A DNA stretch of 64,000 bases from Glandiceps talaboti (lineage: Eukaryota; Hemichordata; Enteropneusta; Spengelidae). Below are positions 13,147 to 26,316 of this stretch, piece by piece (within the stretch, counting starts at the first letter, position 1; each line of letters opens with the position of its first letter). Location: positions 23,728,964-23,792,963 of the forward strand of contig NC_135559.1 of assembly GCF_964340395.1 (NCBI RefSeq). Reading direction: 5' to 3'. The notes under the pieces are model-generated. The model worked only from the letters and a program-made list of their open reading frames with translations. It had not been told where the DNA came from and ran no database searches. The position numbers and the translations under genes were made by a program.

Positions 13147-14073
13147 CAGGGCTCGAAATTAACTTTTCTCCCTGGTATCCCCTGTGGGCTACCATTCATA
13201 AAGGTCAGTAGCCCCATGACCTTCACTGGTAGCCCCATATATTTGTGTACATAGTTATCATACAACAGTGGTTTACCAACACTGAATGTGGACTATAATG
13301 TCTGTTTAACAATGTAAAAATGGTTGATAATAAAGTTACGAATTTCTGTTGTAATGATAGGACAAACGTCTCAAGTATCTATGATTACTCATATGGCATA
13401 AACTTTGAACACACCATGACCATTCATCTACTTGACTGCTTGACCATTTTACACCAGTCCATCAAAAGACCGTGTTTCGATGTCATATACCATCAGCCTC
13501 ATCTATTACGTACTGATTGTCGTCGCATGAAATTCGAGTTTCGTAATTCCTAGTCTGTATATTCGTTCATTTGAAACCATGCATTTCCTAAAATGTTTTA
13601 CATTAAAATCCGAAATGTGAATGAACGCATCGACTTCGGCTATGATTCCATCACCACTCGAGCCGAGCATTACGGAAATGACAAAATTGACATCGTACCG
13701 AAAATGGGTGAACGGGTCCTGCTGTCAGTAACCAACAACTTCGTGTCAAGTACTAACAACGTAAGGAAGTGCTTCACGGATTAAAACGCATGTTTTTTCA
13801 TCAATGTTTGCGGAATTGTTATCACGAAATGTACCCCGGAAGTATCTGAATTAGCTGACATCGCAGCACATGGTGCGTCCAGGGTGTGACGCCATAACAT
13901 CGTTGTCAAATATAAATATTCATGAGAGAATAATATGTAGCGATGTAGACGTCAAACACATCGCGTCCTGCATACACATTGGTAAGACGCGTTGACGTTC
14001 GATGTTCAGCGGGAACGTATTGTGTTGGTTATATTAGCGACACGACGAAGGCTACCATTAATTTCGAGCCCTG
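13147..14073. mobile_element. Non-autonomous hAT-like DNA transposon, 927 bp
   Basis: Perfect 16-bp terminal inverted repeats: CAGGGCTCGAAATTAA at 13147-13162 and its complement at 14058-14073. The flanks carry a 5-bp direct duplication, CTGAT, immediately outside both ends (13142-13146 and 14074-14078). CAG-initiated TIRs with 5-8-bp duplications are typical of hAT elements; the superfamily call is an inference. Two short open frames inside (13320-13553 and 13593-13784) encode no recognisable transposase. The interior is more CpG-rich than the surroundings. Confidence 0.75.
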
Positions 14074-14279
14074 CTGATCTCTAACATACAGTGATTCTCA
14101 CTGATGATAAAGAGATTCCCAAATGATGAGATAGAACATGTCTCCTTGACCTCGTAAGACAGGCATTTCCTGCTACATGCATAATAAACATTCAGAAGTT
14201 TTATCTGGATCTAGTGGATAGAAATGTGTCTTCCAAAAGGATAGTTCTAAAAAGTAGGATTAAATTGATGTACAGTACT

Positions 14280-15540
14280 GTGATTTGAATACTAACATGA
14301 CACAGTTTGAATATTCACTGTAACTTAAATATTATTTTGACATACATGTACAATATGATTTGAATATTATTTTAACATTGTGATTTGAATATTATTTTGA
14401 CATACATGTACAATATGATATGAATATTATTTTAACATTGTGATTTGAATATTATTTCAACAGATTTGAATATAATTTTTAGATGTACTGTTATTCAAAT
14501 ATTAATGTGACTGTGATTTGAATATTATTTTGACTGATTTTAATATAATCTTTACATACACTGTGATTTGAATATTAATATGACAGATTTGAATATTATT
14601 ACATGCACTGTTTTTTAAATATAAATGTGACTTTGATTTCAATACTATTTTGGCATTCACTAACTAAAATATATTATTTTGACATACACTTTAATTTGAA
14701 TATTAATGTAACTGATTTGAATATTATTTTGACAGACTGTGATTTGAATATTATTTTGACATGAAACATAATTTTGACGTACACTGTAATTTGAATATTG
14801 GTGTGACTGATTTGAATATTATTTTGGCATAAACTGATCTGACTATTATTTTGATATTCACTGTAGCTCAAATGTATTATTTTGGTGTGCACTGTAATTT
14901 GAATGTTAATGTGACTGATTTAAATATTATTTTGACATAAACTGTGATTTGAATATTTGACATAAAAATATTATTTCAACATACACCAAAATTTGAATAT
15001 TAATGTTACTGATTTGAATATTATTTTGACAGACTGTGATTTGAATATTAATTTGACATACACTGTGATTTGAATATTATAAATGTGACTGATTTGAATA
15101 TTTTGACATACACTGTGATTTGAATATTATTTTAACATAAACTGATTGAATATTATTTTGACATAAACTGTGATTTCAATAGTAATGTGACTGACTTATT
15201 TGGATATAATTTGAACACACAGTTTAATTTGAATAGTATCGTTACATACTGTGATTTGAATATTACAGTTTATGTAACAATAATATTCTAATGTGACTGA
15301 TTTGAAGTTGAATATTATTGTGCCCATTTGATTTGAATGTTATTTTGACATACACAGTGCAGTAATTTGAATATTATTTTTGACACTAATTCACATAGTA
15401 ATACAATGTCACTGTGATTTGAATTTGAATAGTATTGTCACATGACTGATTTCAATATTATTTGCAAATACAGTATGTGATTTTGACATTTAATTTTATT
15501 TCATCATACGCTGTGATTTGAATATATATGGATGTAGTGT
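14280..15540. repeat. Decayed ~29-bp minisatellite
   Basis: The phrases GTGATTTGAATATTA and TTTTGACATACACTG recur irregularly across about 1.26 kb, with many indels and substitutions. Sharp periodicity has been lost, unlike the neighbouring arrays, so this looks like an old array no longer homogenised. No coding signal. Confidence 0.75.
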
Positions 15541-15689
15541 GATTTTAGTTTTAAACTGATATTACATACAAGTTTTGTTTTGAGTATACAGTTACCCATT
15601 TGTTCACTAACCATTTATCTTGTATATGTTGTGTAGATTGAATTTGATGAGTGGAAAACATTTGAGATAGCAGATGTTGACTGTAATTG

Positions 15690-16330
15690 TTTTTAGCTCT
15701 TGTATGGGACATAATGTCGTGGCGATGTCTGTCTGTTTGTCTGTCGGTCTGTGCAGAAATTTTGGTCCACTGATATCTCAAAAAGTACTGAAGCAAATGT
15801 TTTGCAATTTACTACGTGGCATTGTCGGGCTGTAACTTAGCGCTGATTAGTTTTGGGTGGGTGTAGCTTGCATGATTAATGATAATTTCTTTAAGTGATG
15901 ACACACAGTGAAGCCCTTTTAAATCAGTAGGCACCCAGTCAGGCCTAATCAGTCTTTGTATCTCACTTGTATTTGATCTTGAGGCAGACTTTGGACTTGA
16001 AGGAAATGACACCATGTGTGTGTAGATCCAGTGAGCAATCAACTACTTATTTTATTACATACTCATACAGGTTTTTTGTACTACCAAATATTGATATTTC
16101 CTTTCCAAAGGTATGGGAAGGCATACTAAAAATTCAAATTCGTTATTTTATGTCTTGGCTTGTTTCACTGTAATGTTTTTCAATGTTGCTACACACAGTA
16201 AAGACCTTTAGTAGGCACCAAGCCTGGCCGTAGTCAGTCTTTGAGTAACATCACTTGTTGTATTTGATCTTGAGGCAGACTTTGGACTTGAAGGAAATAA
16301 CACTATTATATAACAGTGTAGATCCAGCCA
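15690..16330 (+). mobile_element. Dispersed element, family A, copy 2
   Basis: It begins TTTTTAGCTCTTGTATGGGA, followed by a TCTG microsatellite, and matches 1-215 through the AAAAAGTACTGAAG and GGCTGTAACTTAG segments. Downstream it departs from copy 1 and contains a diverged direct repeat: 15901-16030 and 16191-16328 share TTGATCTTGAGGCAGACTTT. The right end is uncertain. Confidence 0.5.
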
Positions 16331-16604
16331 ACTCCATGATACACTTCGCCTACAGAATGTGAATGTACAGTTCGCTACAAATACCCCAGGAAAATGCTAA
16401 ACTGATATCTCTGAACGGGAGTGTTTTTAGTTTACTTCTAGTTAGTAATAGTTTTTATCAGGTGGTAGGTTATTGAATATCAGTAAATTGTCATTTAATG
16501 TGATGTAGTTATATGAAAGACTTACTTGGAAATAAATTGAACATCCTTAAAAAATACTAGCTTGTAAAAATATTTTCAATTTGCGAGATTTGAAAACGTG
16601 TAAT
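16331..16604. other. Unique spacer
   Basis: AT-rich, with no recognised feature. Confidence 0.4.
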
Positions 16605-16806
16605 AATGTAAAAATATATCTGATCCAGAGATACATGTAATAATGTGTAAGTTATTTTGATAGTAAAAATATATCTGATCCAGAAATACATGTAATAATG
16701 TGTAAGTTATTTTGATAGTAAAAATATATCTGATCCAGAAATACATGTAATAATGTGTAAGTATATTTGATAGTAAAAATATATCTGATCCAGGAATACA
16801 TGTAAT
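16605..16806. repeat. 55-bp tandem repeat, about 3.7 copies
   Basis: TGATCCAG starts at 16621, 16676, 16731 and 16786, a constant 55-bp period. The units are almost identical. Confidence 0.9.
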
Positions 16807-17109
16807 ACACTAACTTTCCTTGTCAAGTATTTGAAGTGCCATCAATAATGTCTAGCTTTTCACACTTAGGATTGTCTGAACACAAACATATAGGTCCCAC
16901 CACTTATGAAAATAGTCCATATATAGTCAAAGCAATTTCCAAATTGATACAGATATGAATTATTGATAAAAAAGTGAAATCCAGAAAGTGTCAATGTCTG
17001 TAAATTGGTAACATAGCATGCATATAGACATGAGATAGTGGAGACAAGAAGACAAAATTCAACCCACAAACAGTTGACTTCCTTTCAGTGCAATTGCTAC
17101 CCTGGTAGC
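16807..17109. other. Unique spacer
   Basis: No gene or repeat recognised. Confidence 0.4.
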
Positions 17110-17159
17110 AGTTGATATACATATCAGTTTATACTGAATATACATACATAATATCAAAA

Positions 17160-18010
17160 ACTAGGCAAAGCCCATAAACTAGTGCAGGGTAGATTTATTT
17201 GTGACCGGCTGCCTGGGCCAGGGTACCGGGTTCGTACATTTGATTCGGGTCATTTTCCAGGGGGTGTTGACCATCAAAATGTATTTTATTGAATGACGTC
17301 ATCCAATTCTCTGACATGGATGAGAAGTAAGGCTCTCACAATATGTCACAAAACATTTTAAAGAAAGTCAACACTCTATGCAGTTGTTGGTTTCAAAAAC
17401 CATCATAGCCATTAGATTAATATTGTTCATTTTCAATCAGCCAACTTATCATAGACCCTCCATCAACGTTGGTCTTTGGACAAATGTTTTGTTGACATGT
17501 TGCCGAACATCGTGATTTCTCAATTCAGCTCCATGATTTAGGAATATTACTGTACCAACAAACATAGGAAAGTAGTTATTCTTTTAGAACATGTAAAAAA
17601 AATTCAATTATCGACAATATAAATGTCAAACCGTACTTCCAAAACCCGGAAATTCAACTGCAATTAATGTCTTCAGTGGTCTGTCTAGAGTACAGTACGT
17701 CAAACTTTCAAATAGTGTAACAATTTCTAGTACAGTGATGCCTTGATACTCGTTACAGTGTTACGATAACAGGCCTACTGTTACAATATTGAAATGCATG
17801 GTGATGTTATGTTGCCTATATGGCGACCAGAATATGGTAGCACGTGGAGAATGCACGAAGTGTATGGAAGGCGCATACGTAGTCACTGAGCCGCAATGCA
17901 TCCCTGGGAGAACCACCAATTTTTGATTGCATAGTATATACATGTACAACGCGTATGCGTACTAGTCATTGAGCTGCTACGCGGCAGCTTTGCTGCCGCT
18001 ACGCGAGCTA
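17160..18010 (-). mobile_element. Candidate insertion splitting the 48-bp array
   Basis: A lone unit of the 48-bp array lies at 17110-17155 and the array proper starts at 18010, so the 850 bp between look inserted. Read on the minus strand, the right edge is TAGCTCGCGTAGCGGCAGC followed by AAAGCTGCCGCGTAGC. It contains a GCGGCAG/CTGCCGC stem, like the TAG-plus-hairpin heads of other dispersed families here. No target duplication is certain and no protein is recognised. Confidence 0.35.
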
Positions 18011-18797
18011 TTACCTTAGTTGATATACATATACCAGTTTATACTGAACGTACACACATATTATCTTAGTTGATATATATACCAGTTTATACTGAATATA
18101 CACACATATTATCTTAGTTGATATATATACCAGTTTATTCTGAATATACACACATATTATCTTAGTTGATATATATACCAGTTTGTACTGAATATACACA
18201 CATATTATCTTAGTTGATATATATACCAGTTTGTACTGAATATACACACATATTATCTTAGTTGATATATATACCAGTTTGTACTGAATATACACATATT
18301 ATCTTAGTTGATATATATACCAGTTTGTACTGAATATACACACATATTATCTTAGTTGATATATATACCAGTTTGAACTGAATATACACACATATTACCT
18401 TAGTTGATATATATACCAGTTTGTACTGAATATACACACATATTATCTCAGTTGATATATATACCAGTTTGTACTGAATATACACACATATTATCTCAGT
18501 TGATATATATACCAGTTTGTACTGAATATACACACATATTATCTTAGTTGATATATATACCAGTTTGTACTGAATACATGTATAAACACATATTATCTTA
18601 GTTGATATATATACCAGTTTATTCTGAATATACACACATATTATCTCAGTTGATATATATACCAGTTTATACTGAATATACACACATATTATCTTAGTTG
18701 ATATATATACCAGTTTATTCTGAATATACACACATATTATCTTAGTTGATATATATACCAGTTTATTCTGAATATACACACATATTATCTTAGTTGA
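18010..18797. repeat. 48-bp minisatellite, about 16 copies
   Basis: Period 48 was checked at 18063 to 18111. Core motifs are TTAGTTGATATATATACCAG and ACTGAATATACACACA. A few units have small indels, for example an extra 6-bp insert near 18576. The minus strand stays open in 16-codon steps because 48 is a multiple of three; this is not taken as coding. Confidence 0.95.
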
Positions 18798-18827
18798 TGT
18801 TTGATGATAAAACTCACATCTGTGTTG

Positions 18828-19818
18828 GTTTAGAAGTCTGATAGGACTGATGTATCTTACATGGTTTAGCAGTCTGACGGGGCTGAACAACATGACATAT
18901 CTTACAGTGGTTTAGAAGTCTGATAGGGCTGAACAACAATGTATCTTACAGTGGTTTAGAAGTCTGATAGGGCTGAACAACACAACATATCTTACAGTGG
19001 TTTAGAAGTCTGATAGGGATGAACAACACAACATATCTTACAGTGGTTTAGAAGTCTGATAGGGCTGAACAACACAATGTATCTTACAGTGGTTTAGAAG
19101 TCTGATGGGGCTGAACAACACAACATATCTTACAGTGGTTTAGAAGTCTGATAGGGCTGAACAACACAACATATCTGACAGTGGTTTAGAAGTCTGATAG
19201 GGCTGAACAACACAATGTATCTTACAGTGGTTTAGAAGTCTGATAGGGCTGAACAACACAACATATCTTACAGTGGTTTAGAAGTCTGATAGGGCTGAAC
19301 AACACAACATATCTTACAGTGGTTTAGAAGTCTGATAGGGCTGAACGACACAATGTATCTTACAGTGGTTTAGAAGTCTGATAGGGCTGAACAACACAAC
19401 ATATCTTACAGTGGTTTAGAAGTCTGATATGGCTGAACAACACAATGTATCTTACAGTGGTTTAGAAGTCTGATAGGGTTGAACAACACAATGTATCTTA
19501 CAGTGGTTTAGAAGTCTGATAGGGCTGAACAACACAATGTATCTTACAGTGATTTAGAAGTCTGATAGGGCTAAACAACACAATGTATCTTACAGTGGTT
19601 TAGAAGTCTGATAGGGCTGAACAACACAATGTATCTTACAGTGGTATAGAAGTCTGATAGGGCTGAACAACACAATGTATCTTACAGTGGTTTAGAAGTC
19701 TGATAGGGCTGAACAACACAATGTATCTTACAGTGGTTTAGAAGTCTGATAGGGCTGAACAACACAACATATCTGACAGTGGTTTAGAAGTCTGATAGGG
19801 TTGAACAACATGACATAG
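18828..19818. repeat. 46-bp minisatellite, about 21 copies
   Basis: CTTACAGTGGTTTAGAAGTC recurs every 46 bp (18991, 19037 and so on; one early unit is 44). The main variant is ACATAT versus ATGTAT at the unit junction. It lies only ~30 bp after the unrelated 48-bp array. Confidence 0.95.
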
Positions 19819-19861
19819 TGTATGATAAAACAGTACACTCAGAATAACATGGCTTCATGAA

Positions 19862-20862
19862 TGCTGTTTTTAGCACAACTCAACTGATAAGGGTTATTAC
19901 TGCTATAGGCATGGCAAAATGTCTATGTCTGTCTGTGTGGATGTGTGTGTGTGTGTAAACAACTTAAAGTCAAAAACCGTCAAACCGATTGCCACATTAT
20001 TTGGTGCTTGTATTATTACCTTAGGTGTCTAGTTGGGAAATTGTTCAAATCAAAATGATCTTACCACCGGTTTGTGATTTGGGTCAAAAAATTTGATTTT
20101 TGTTCAAAAAACTCGAAAACCACTGGGCAGATTGGGCTGAAATTTGGTGGGAACATTTCATCAGTGATATGCAAATTAGGGCTAAAAATGTGTCTTTCTG
20201 GTAAAAAATCTTTAATTCCAAAACTACCAATTGCCTTGGTATTTGGTGGGGACATTACTTTTGTTGTCTTGTTGGGAAATTGTTCAAGGCAAAATGATCG
20301 CATCACAGGTGTTGCATATGTTGAAAAACGTAAACTGAACAAGTACAGGGCAGATTGGTCAGAAATTTAGTGGGAAAGTTTTTAGTGGTGTGGACTAACA
20401 TTTGCTAATGACATGATTCTATCAGTGATATGCAAATTAGGGCTAAAACTACGTCTTTTGGTAAAAAATACAAAACTAGAGAGCAGATTGGGCTGAAATT
20501 TAATTGGGATGTATCTTGGGGTGTATAGATGAAGAAATATTAAGCATGTAATGATCTCATTGCTGATATGCAAATTAGGTGTAAAAATGTGAATTTTGGT
20601 CAAAAACTTGATACCAAATAAATTAGTCACATCTCAAAATATAAAGTATATTGCAAAGATACATGTAACAACAGGGTTGGATAGGGAACTGGATAGTCAT
20701 TCAGTAAATGAACACCTCAGTGGAGAAACATTTTTAAAAACTGTACAGATGTGCTACAACGCCATTGGTGCTATTTTCACAATCCTGGCCATCACTTTTA
20801 GCCCTAAATTGATTGAGAACAGCACTCTTACATTGGCCAAAAATATGAGCTCTTAAAACATA
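19862..20862 (+). mobile_element. Dispersed element, family B, copy 1
   Basis: It begins TTTTTAGCACAACTCAACTG, then a TCTG/TG microsatellite (about 19921-19957), then AACTTAAAGTCAAAAACCGT and diverged internal modules with ATGCAAATTAGG and GGGCTGAAATTTGGTGGG. It ends near CTACAACGCCATTGGTGCTA and the following ~90 bp. The second copy at 25.05-25.93 kb has the same order. Short open frames in both strands show no known domain. Class is unresolved; the head layout resembles HINEs. Confidence 0.6.
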
Positions 20863-21145
20863 TTTGTCTAATAACAAGCGTATTGCCAACTAGCTACATT
20901 TGTACATGTGTACCTCTCTTGTATGTAGGAAATGTTCATTGATAATTTCTGTATACGATTTGGTTAAATTTAATAAATACCAATTTCTGAAGTGTCATTC
21001 ATGCAGTATGTGAGTCATATCCTCTGTGGATTTGGTCTCGGCACACCAATGACTGTCCTTATTTGATCTTAACAAGGAATCTGACATGTCGAATTTTCTG
21101 CAATTTGTCACAAGTTGTTTCTCAAGTTGCTTGATGATTGCCCTA
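20863..21145. other. Unique spacer
   Basis: No recognised feature before the 35-bp array. Confidence 0.4.
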
Positions 21146-21985
21146 TGTAACCACCTGGCCACATTGCTAGCAATAACCTGTGTAACCACCTGGCTACGTT
21201 GCTAGCAATAACCTTTGTAACCACCTGGCCACGTCGTTAGCAAAAAAATTTGTAACCACCTGGCCACGTCGCTAGCAATAACCTGTGTAACCACCTGGCC
21301 ACATCGCTAGCAATAACCTGTGTAACCACCTGGCCATGTTGTTAGCAATAACCTTTGTAACCACCTGGCCACGTCGCTAGCAATAACCTGTGTAACCACC
21401 TGGCCACGTCGCTAGCAATAACCTTTGTAACCACCTGGCCACGTCGTTAGCAAAAACCTTTGTAACCACCTGGCCACGTCGTTAGCAATAACCTGTGTAA
21501 CTACCTGGCCACATCGCTAGCAATAACCTGTGTAACCACCTGGCCACATCGCTAGCAATAACCTGTGTAACCACCTGAGCATGTTGCTAGCAATAACCTT
21601 TGTAACCACCTGGCCACGTCGCTAGCAATAACCTGTGTAACCACCTGGCTACATCGCTAGCAATAACCTTTGTAACCACCTGGCCATGTTGCTAGCAATA
21701 ACCTTTGTAACCACCTAGCCACGTCGTTAGCAAAAACCTTTGTAACCACCTGGCCACATCGTTAGCAATAACCTTTGTAACCACCTGGCCATGTCGCTAG
21801 CAATAACCTTTGTAACCACCTGGCCACGTCGCTAGCAATAACCTTTGTAACCACCTGCAATGCCACATTGTTAGCAATAACATTGTAACCACCTGGCCAC
21901 GTCGCTAGCAATAACATTTGTAACCACCTGGCCACATCGCTAGCAATAACATTTGTAACCACCTGGCCACGTCACTAGCAAAAAG
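21146..21985. repeat. 35-bp minisatellite, about 24 copies
   Basis: GTAACCACCTGGCCACGTCG recurs at 35-bp steps (21252, 21287, 21322), followed by CTAGCAATAACCTGT. The variable sites are mostly within the two CpGs of CACGTCG: CATGTTG, CACATCG, CATGTCG and CACGTCA all occur. The array is more GC-rich than any other in the window. Confidence 0.95.
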
Positions 21986-22119
21986 CTTTGAATACCCATA
22001 TGTCAAATGAAGTTCAATGTTGTGGCCGTCATATTTATTCTATTTCAGCATTTTGATATAATTTCAATTGATCACCACAAGGTTAATACCACTTATCACT
22101 GATATATGTTTATAATCAA

Positions 22120-22455
22120 TTTTAGAATAGGTGGGGTTGGTAGATTTTTTATTTTATTTCATTATATTTTTTTTCTGTGTAAGTGTCTAGTTCAGGTTTT
22201 CCATTGTTTCCCAAATGGTCTCTGTGTTGTTTATTTCTTCCTATCAGATGTAAAGCCATTACAGATTGGAAGAACAGTTTCAGAGTGTCTTTTTAAGTTG
22301 ATGGCAGTTTCTGCATCCACTATTTCTCATGAGACTTCACAATTTTTGCGATTTTATTACCTTTTTTGTCAAATATGTAAAAAAAAAGTGTGGGGTCGGC
22401 AGTGAAAAACCAGGTTGGGTCTGGTAACCAGAACCAACAATTATTTTTTTAGGCC
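22120..22455. mobile_element. 340-bp dispersed repeat, family C, copy 1
   Basis: It matches 38727-39068 end to end with moderate divergence. Both copies start TTTTAGAATA and end TTTTTTTAGGCC, and both are preceded by TCAA. Internal landmarks are TTTTCCATTGTTTCCCAA, GATGTAAAGCCATTACAGAT and GAGACTTCACAATTTTT. No long TIR or pol III boxes were recognised. Open frames are short and not conserved in frame, so it is treated as non-coding. Confidence 0.7.
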
Positions 22456-23063
22456 AAACGTGAATGCAAGTAGCAATGTTGGAAAGATCAATATTGCCGT
22501 AAACGAACTTCGAATTGAATATAGTTTTACTATCGATACATGTTTTTGTACATCTACAAGTTTTCAGTCATTTTATTAGGCCAGGCATAATAATTTTACA
22601 ACTTTTTTGCCGCTAAAAGACTTGACCTTTATAATTGACCTGTAACATTTTTATGTATACCCATGTGCAATTTCCAGTTTGCCTTGTGAATTGACAATTA
22701 AGCAATCAGTTGCTTCATGTATGTATGCATTCCTACTTGCTAGCCTCATCACATGTGACCAATTGCTTCATTGCCCTGTGTAACTGGGCCTTTAGAGATA
22801 AGGTTACTGTTCAGAAACCACATTTGACCTGGACTATCAATCTTTGGGGTCAAATAGTCCTACATTCAATGAATTTGAAAGTGTTTTCATTAATGAGGCT
22901 GACCTAACTTATAGTATCATTGGACATAGCTTATGTTCACTATTTCTAGTAATTCCCACACAATATTATTAGTAGATGTTACTCCATGTTGTCAACTGGA
23001 TTGCCTTGAAATTGCTAGCTATACAATATTGTAGACCATAATTGACAGCAATTTAGTAACAAT
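22456..23063. other. Unique sequence
   Basis: No gene, array or element end recognised. A 65-codon open frame at 22710-22907 has no recognisable domain. Confidence 0.4.
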
Positions 23064-23498
23064 AGTATTGGGATGTGTTGACCTTTGATGTACAATAGTT
23101 AGTATTGGGGATGTGTTGACCTTTGATGTACAATACTTAGTATTGGGGATGTGTTGACCTTTGATGTACAATAGTTAGTATTGGGATGTGTTGACCTTTG
23201 ATGTACAATACTTAGTATTGGGATGTGTTGACCTTTGATGTACAATACTTAGTATTGGGGATGTGTTGACCTTTGATGTACAATGTACAATACTTAGTAT
23301 TGGGGATGTGTTGACCTTTGATGTACAATGTACAATACTTAGTATTGGGGATGTGTTGACCTTTGATGTACAATGTACAATACTTAGTATTGGGATGTGT
23401 TGACCTTTGATGTACAATACTTAGTATTGGGGATGTGTTGACCTTTGATGTACAATACTTAGTATTGGGATGTGTTGAACTTTGATATACAATACTTA
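23064..23498. repeat. 38-bp minisatellite with length variants, about 11 copies
   Basis: GATGTGTTGACCTTTGATGT recurs, mainly at 38 bp (23101 to 23139). Some units are one base shorter (GGG versus GGGG). Three units near 23278-23385 carry a duplicated GTACAAT stretch. Confidence 0.9.
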
Positions 23499-24081
23499 TA
23501 CATTTATTTTTTAAGATAAGTTTATTGTCAAATTGATATTGCTAACTTTCTGTTTGCAATCATAACATACATTAGCTAGCAGCAGTAGAGATCTGTATAC
23601 ATGTATACAGTACTGTTCTGTTGACATAAAAACCCATACTTTGGGTTATATGCAACATTACCAACCAAAGATCAATATTAACTTAACACTATTAAAGACA
23701 GAAACAGGTGACAGGAGAAATGTTAAATAAAATAAATTGGGTCATTTCCTACGTCAGATTGTATTTAGCTTAACAGTGGTATTGAGTTCAGGTGTAATTT
23801 AATGACTCAGAAATCATGCCTACAGGTGTGTGTTTCCTTAAATCCATAGAGAGAGCCACCAAGTTAGTGAATGATGCATCTCAGTCTGATTGCCCAAGGC
23901 AGTTTAGTGATTATTCCTTGTTATGCCAACAGAGACTTCCTTTATCCTTCCTAATTCCATGATTGTTTAAAGATTAATACTTAGTACGTCTCTGTCTGGA
24001 TTATAATATGAAGTTCCTATGTAGTGTTTGTATTATTGTGTTTGAATTTTGTACACATGTATGTTATTTATACTATTCTCA
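23499..24081. other. Unique sequence with a perfect palindrome
   Basis: No gene recognised. CTGTATACATGTATACAG at 23593-23610 is a perfect 18-bp palindrome. Confidence 0.5.
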
Positions 24082-24792
24082 CACTGTGTGGATTTCCTAT
24101 ATGGTATTTATATTATTATATGTCGATTTCCAATGTATGGTATATACAATGTATATTATTATGTGTGTGGATTTCCTATATGGTATTTGTATTATTGTGT
24201 GTGGATTTCCTATACATGTATATGGTATTTGTATTATTGTGTGTGGATTTCATATATGGTATTTGTATTATTGTATGTGGATATCCTATATGGTATTTGT
24301 ATTATTGTGTGTGGATTTCCTATATATGGTATTTGTATTATTGTGTGTGGATTTCATATATGGTATTTGTATTATTGTATGTGGATATCCTATATGGTAT
24401 TTGTATTATTGTGTGTGGATTTCCTATATATGGTATTTGTATTATTGTGTATGGATTTCCTATATATGGTATTTGTATTATTGTGTGTGGATTTCCTATA
24501 TATGGTATTTGTATTATTGTGTGTGGATTTCCTATATATGGTATTTGTATTATTGTTTGTGGATTTCCTATATATGGTATTTGTATTATGTGTGTGGATT
24601 TCATATATGGTATTTGTATTATTGTGTGTGGATTTCCTATATGGTATTTGTATTATTGTGTGTGGATTTCCTATATGGTATTTGTATTATTGTGTGTGGA
24701 TTTCCTATATATGGTATTTGTATTATTGTGCGTGGATTTCCTATATATGGTATTTGTATTATTGTGTGTGGATTTCCTATATGGTAGTTGTA
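24082..24792. repeat. 34/36-bp minisatellite, about 20 copies
   Basis: GTGTGGATTTCCTATATGG followed by TATTTGTATTATT recurs. Units with TATATATGG are 36 bp and those with TATATGG are 34 bp (24301 to 24337; 24371 to 24405). Lack of stop triplets in the T-rich strand leaves several frames open in parallel, which argues against any being coding. Confidence 0.93.
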
Positions 24793-25044
24793 TTTCAGTG
24801 AAATTAAGACTTACAGTATAGACATTACAGTGGCAATGTATGGTTTGGTTTATTAAAGATAGACACATTAAAATTATCCTGTATGATGTGGTAGTTTACA
24901 CAAGTAATCGAGTGACATCAGAATCACCCTGAAATCAAGATAGTTGACAAACAGGTAGCAATCAGACATGCCACCCAGTGCTGTGAGTATTATCAAATCA
25001 ACTTTCATTCAATTATAGCATATATCCACATGTAACAACAATAT
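24793..25044. other. Unique spacer
   Basis: No recognised feature. Confidence 0.4.
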
Positions 25045-25930
<886 letters not shown>

Positions 25931-26306
25931 CAGCTGCCATGACGTTATGGTTTGAAATGTAATGAAGATTTTTAAAATGATCAAGCCACCCATTGTTGAA
26001 TGATCGATCATTTCTTGGTAGAGCTGGTGACATTTCATTATTGTTGCTACAGTACTAGAATCCGTGTCAAATGGTCTGCCGCAGAAAAAATGGCAGAGGT
26101 CGGTCTTTCATCTTGGAGCAGTGAATGGTAAAAGTTTAATCCAATCAGAAACGAGTTAACCACTTAAAAAAGTATCTAAACAAAGCATCTTCGCAGTATA
26201 TATCTTGTTATTGATGTAAACAGTGATGCCCTTTTGAATAAATAATGAGATTCCGGAATATTCCATTTCAAATCAGGGGGCTTCCAATGTAGTCAGAATC
26301 AAATGC
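25931..26306. other. Unique sequence
   Basis: Left flank of the Mutator-like element. No gene recognised. Confidence 0.4.
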
Positions 26307-26316
26307 GAGCTCAAGC

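Noticed and set aside
22106-22405. 99-codon gene over the family C repeat
   Set aside because: The second copy at 38.7 kb does not keep the frame at full length; the similarity is that of a dispersed repeat.
24008-24821. Hydrophobic, membrane-like proteins of ~250-265 residues
   Set aside because: Three frames are open in parallel in a T-rich 34/36-bp array.
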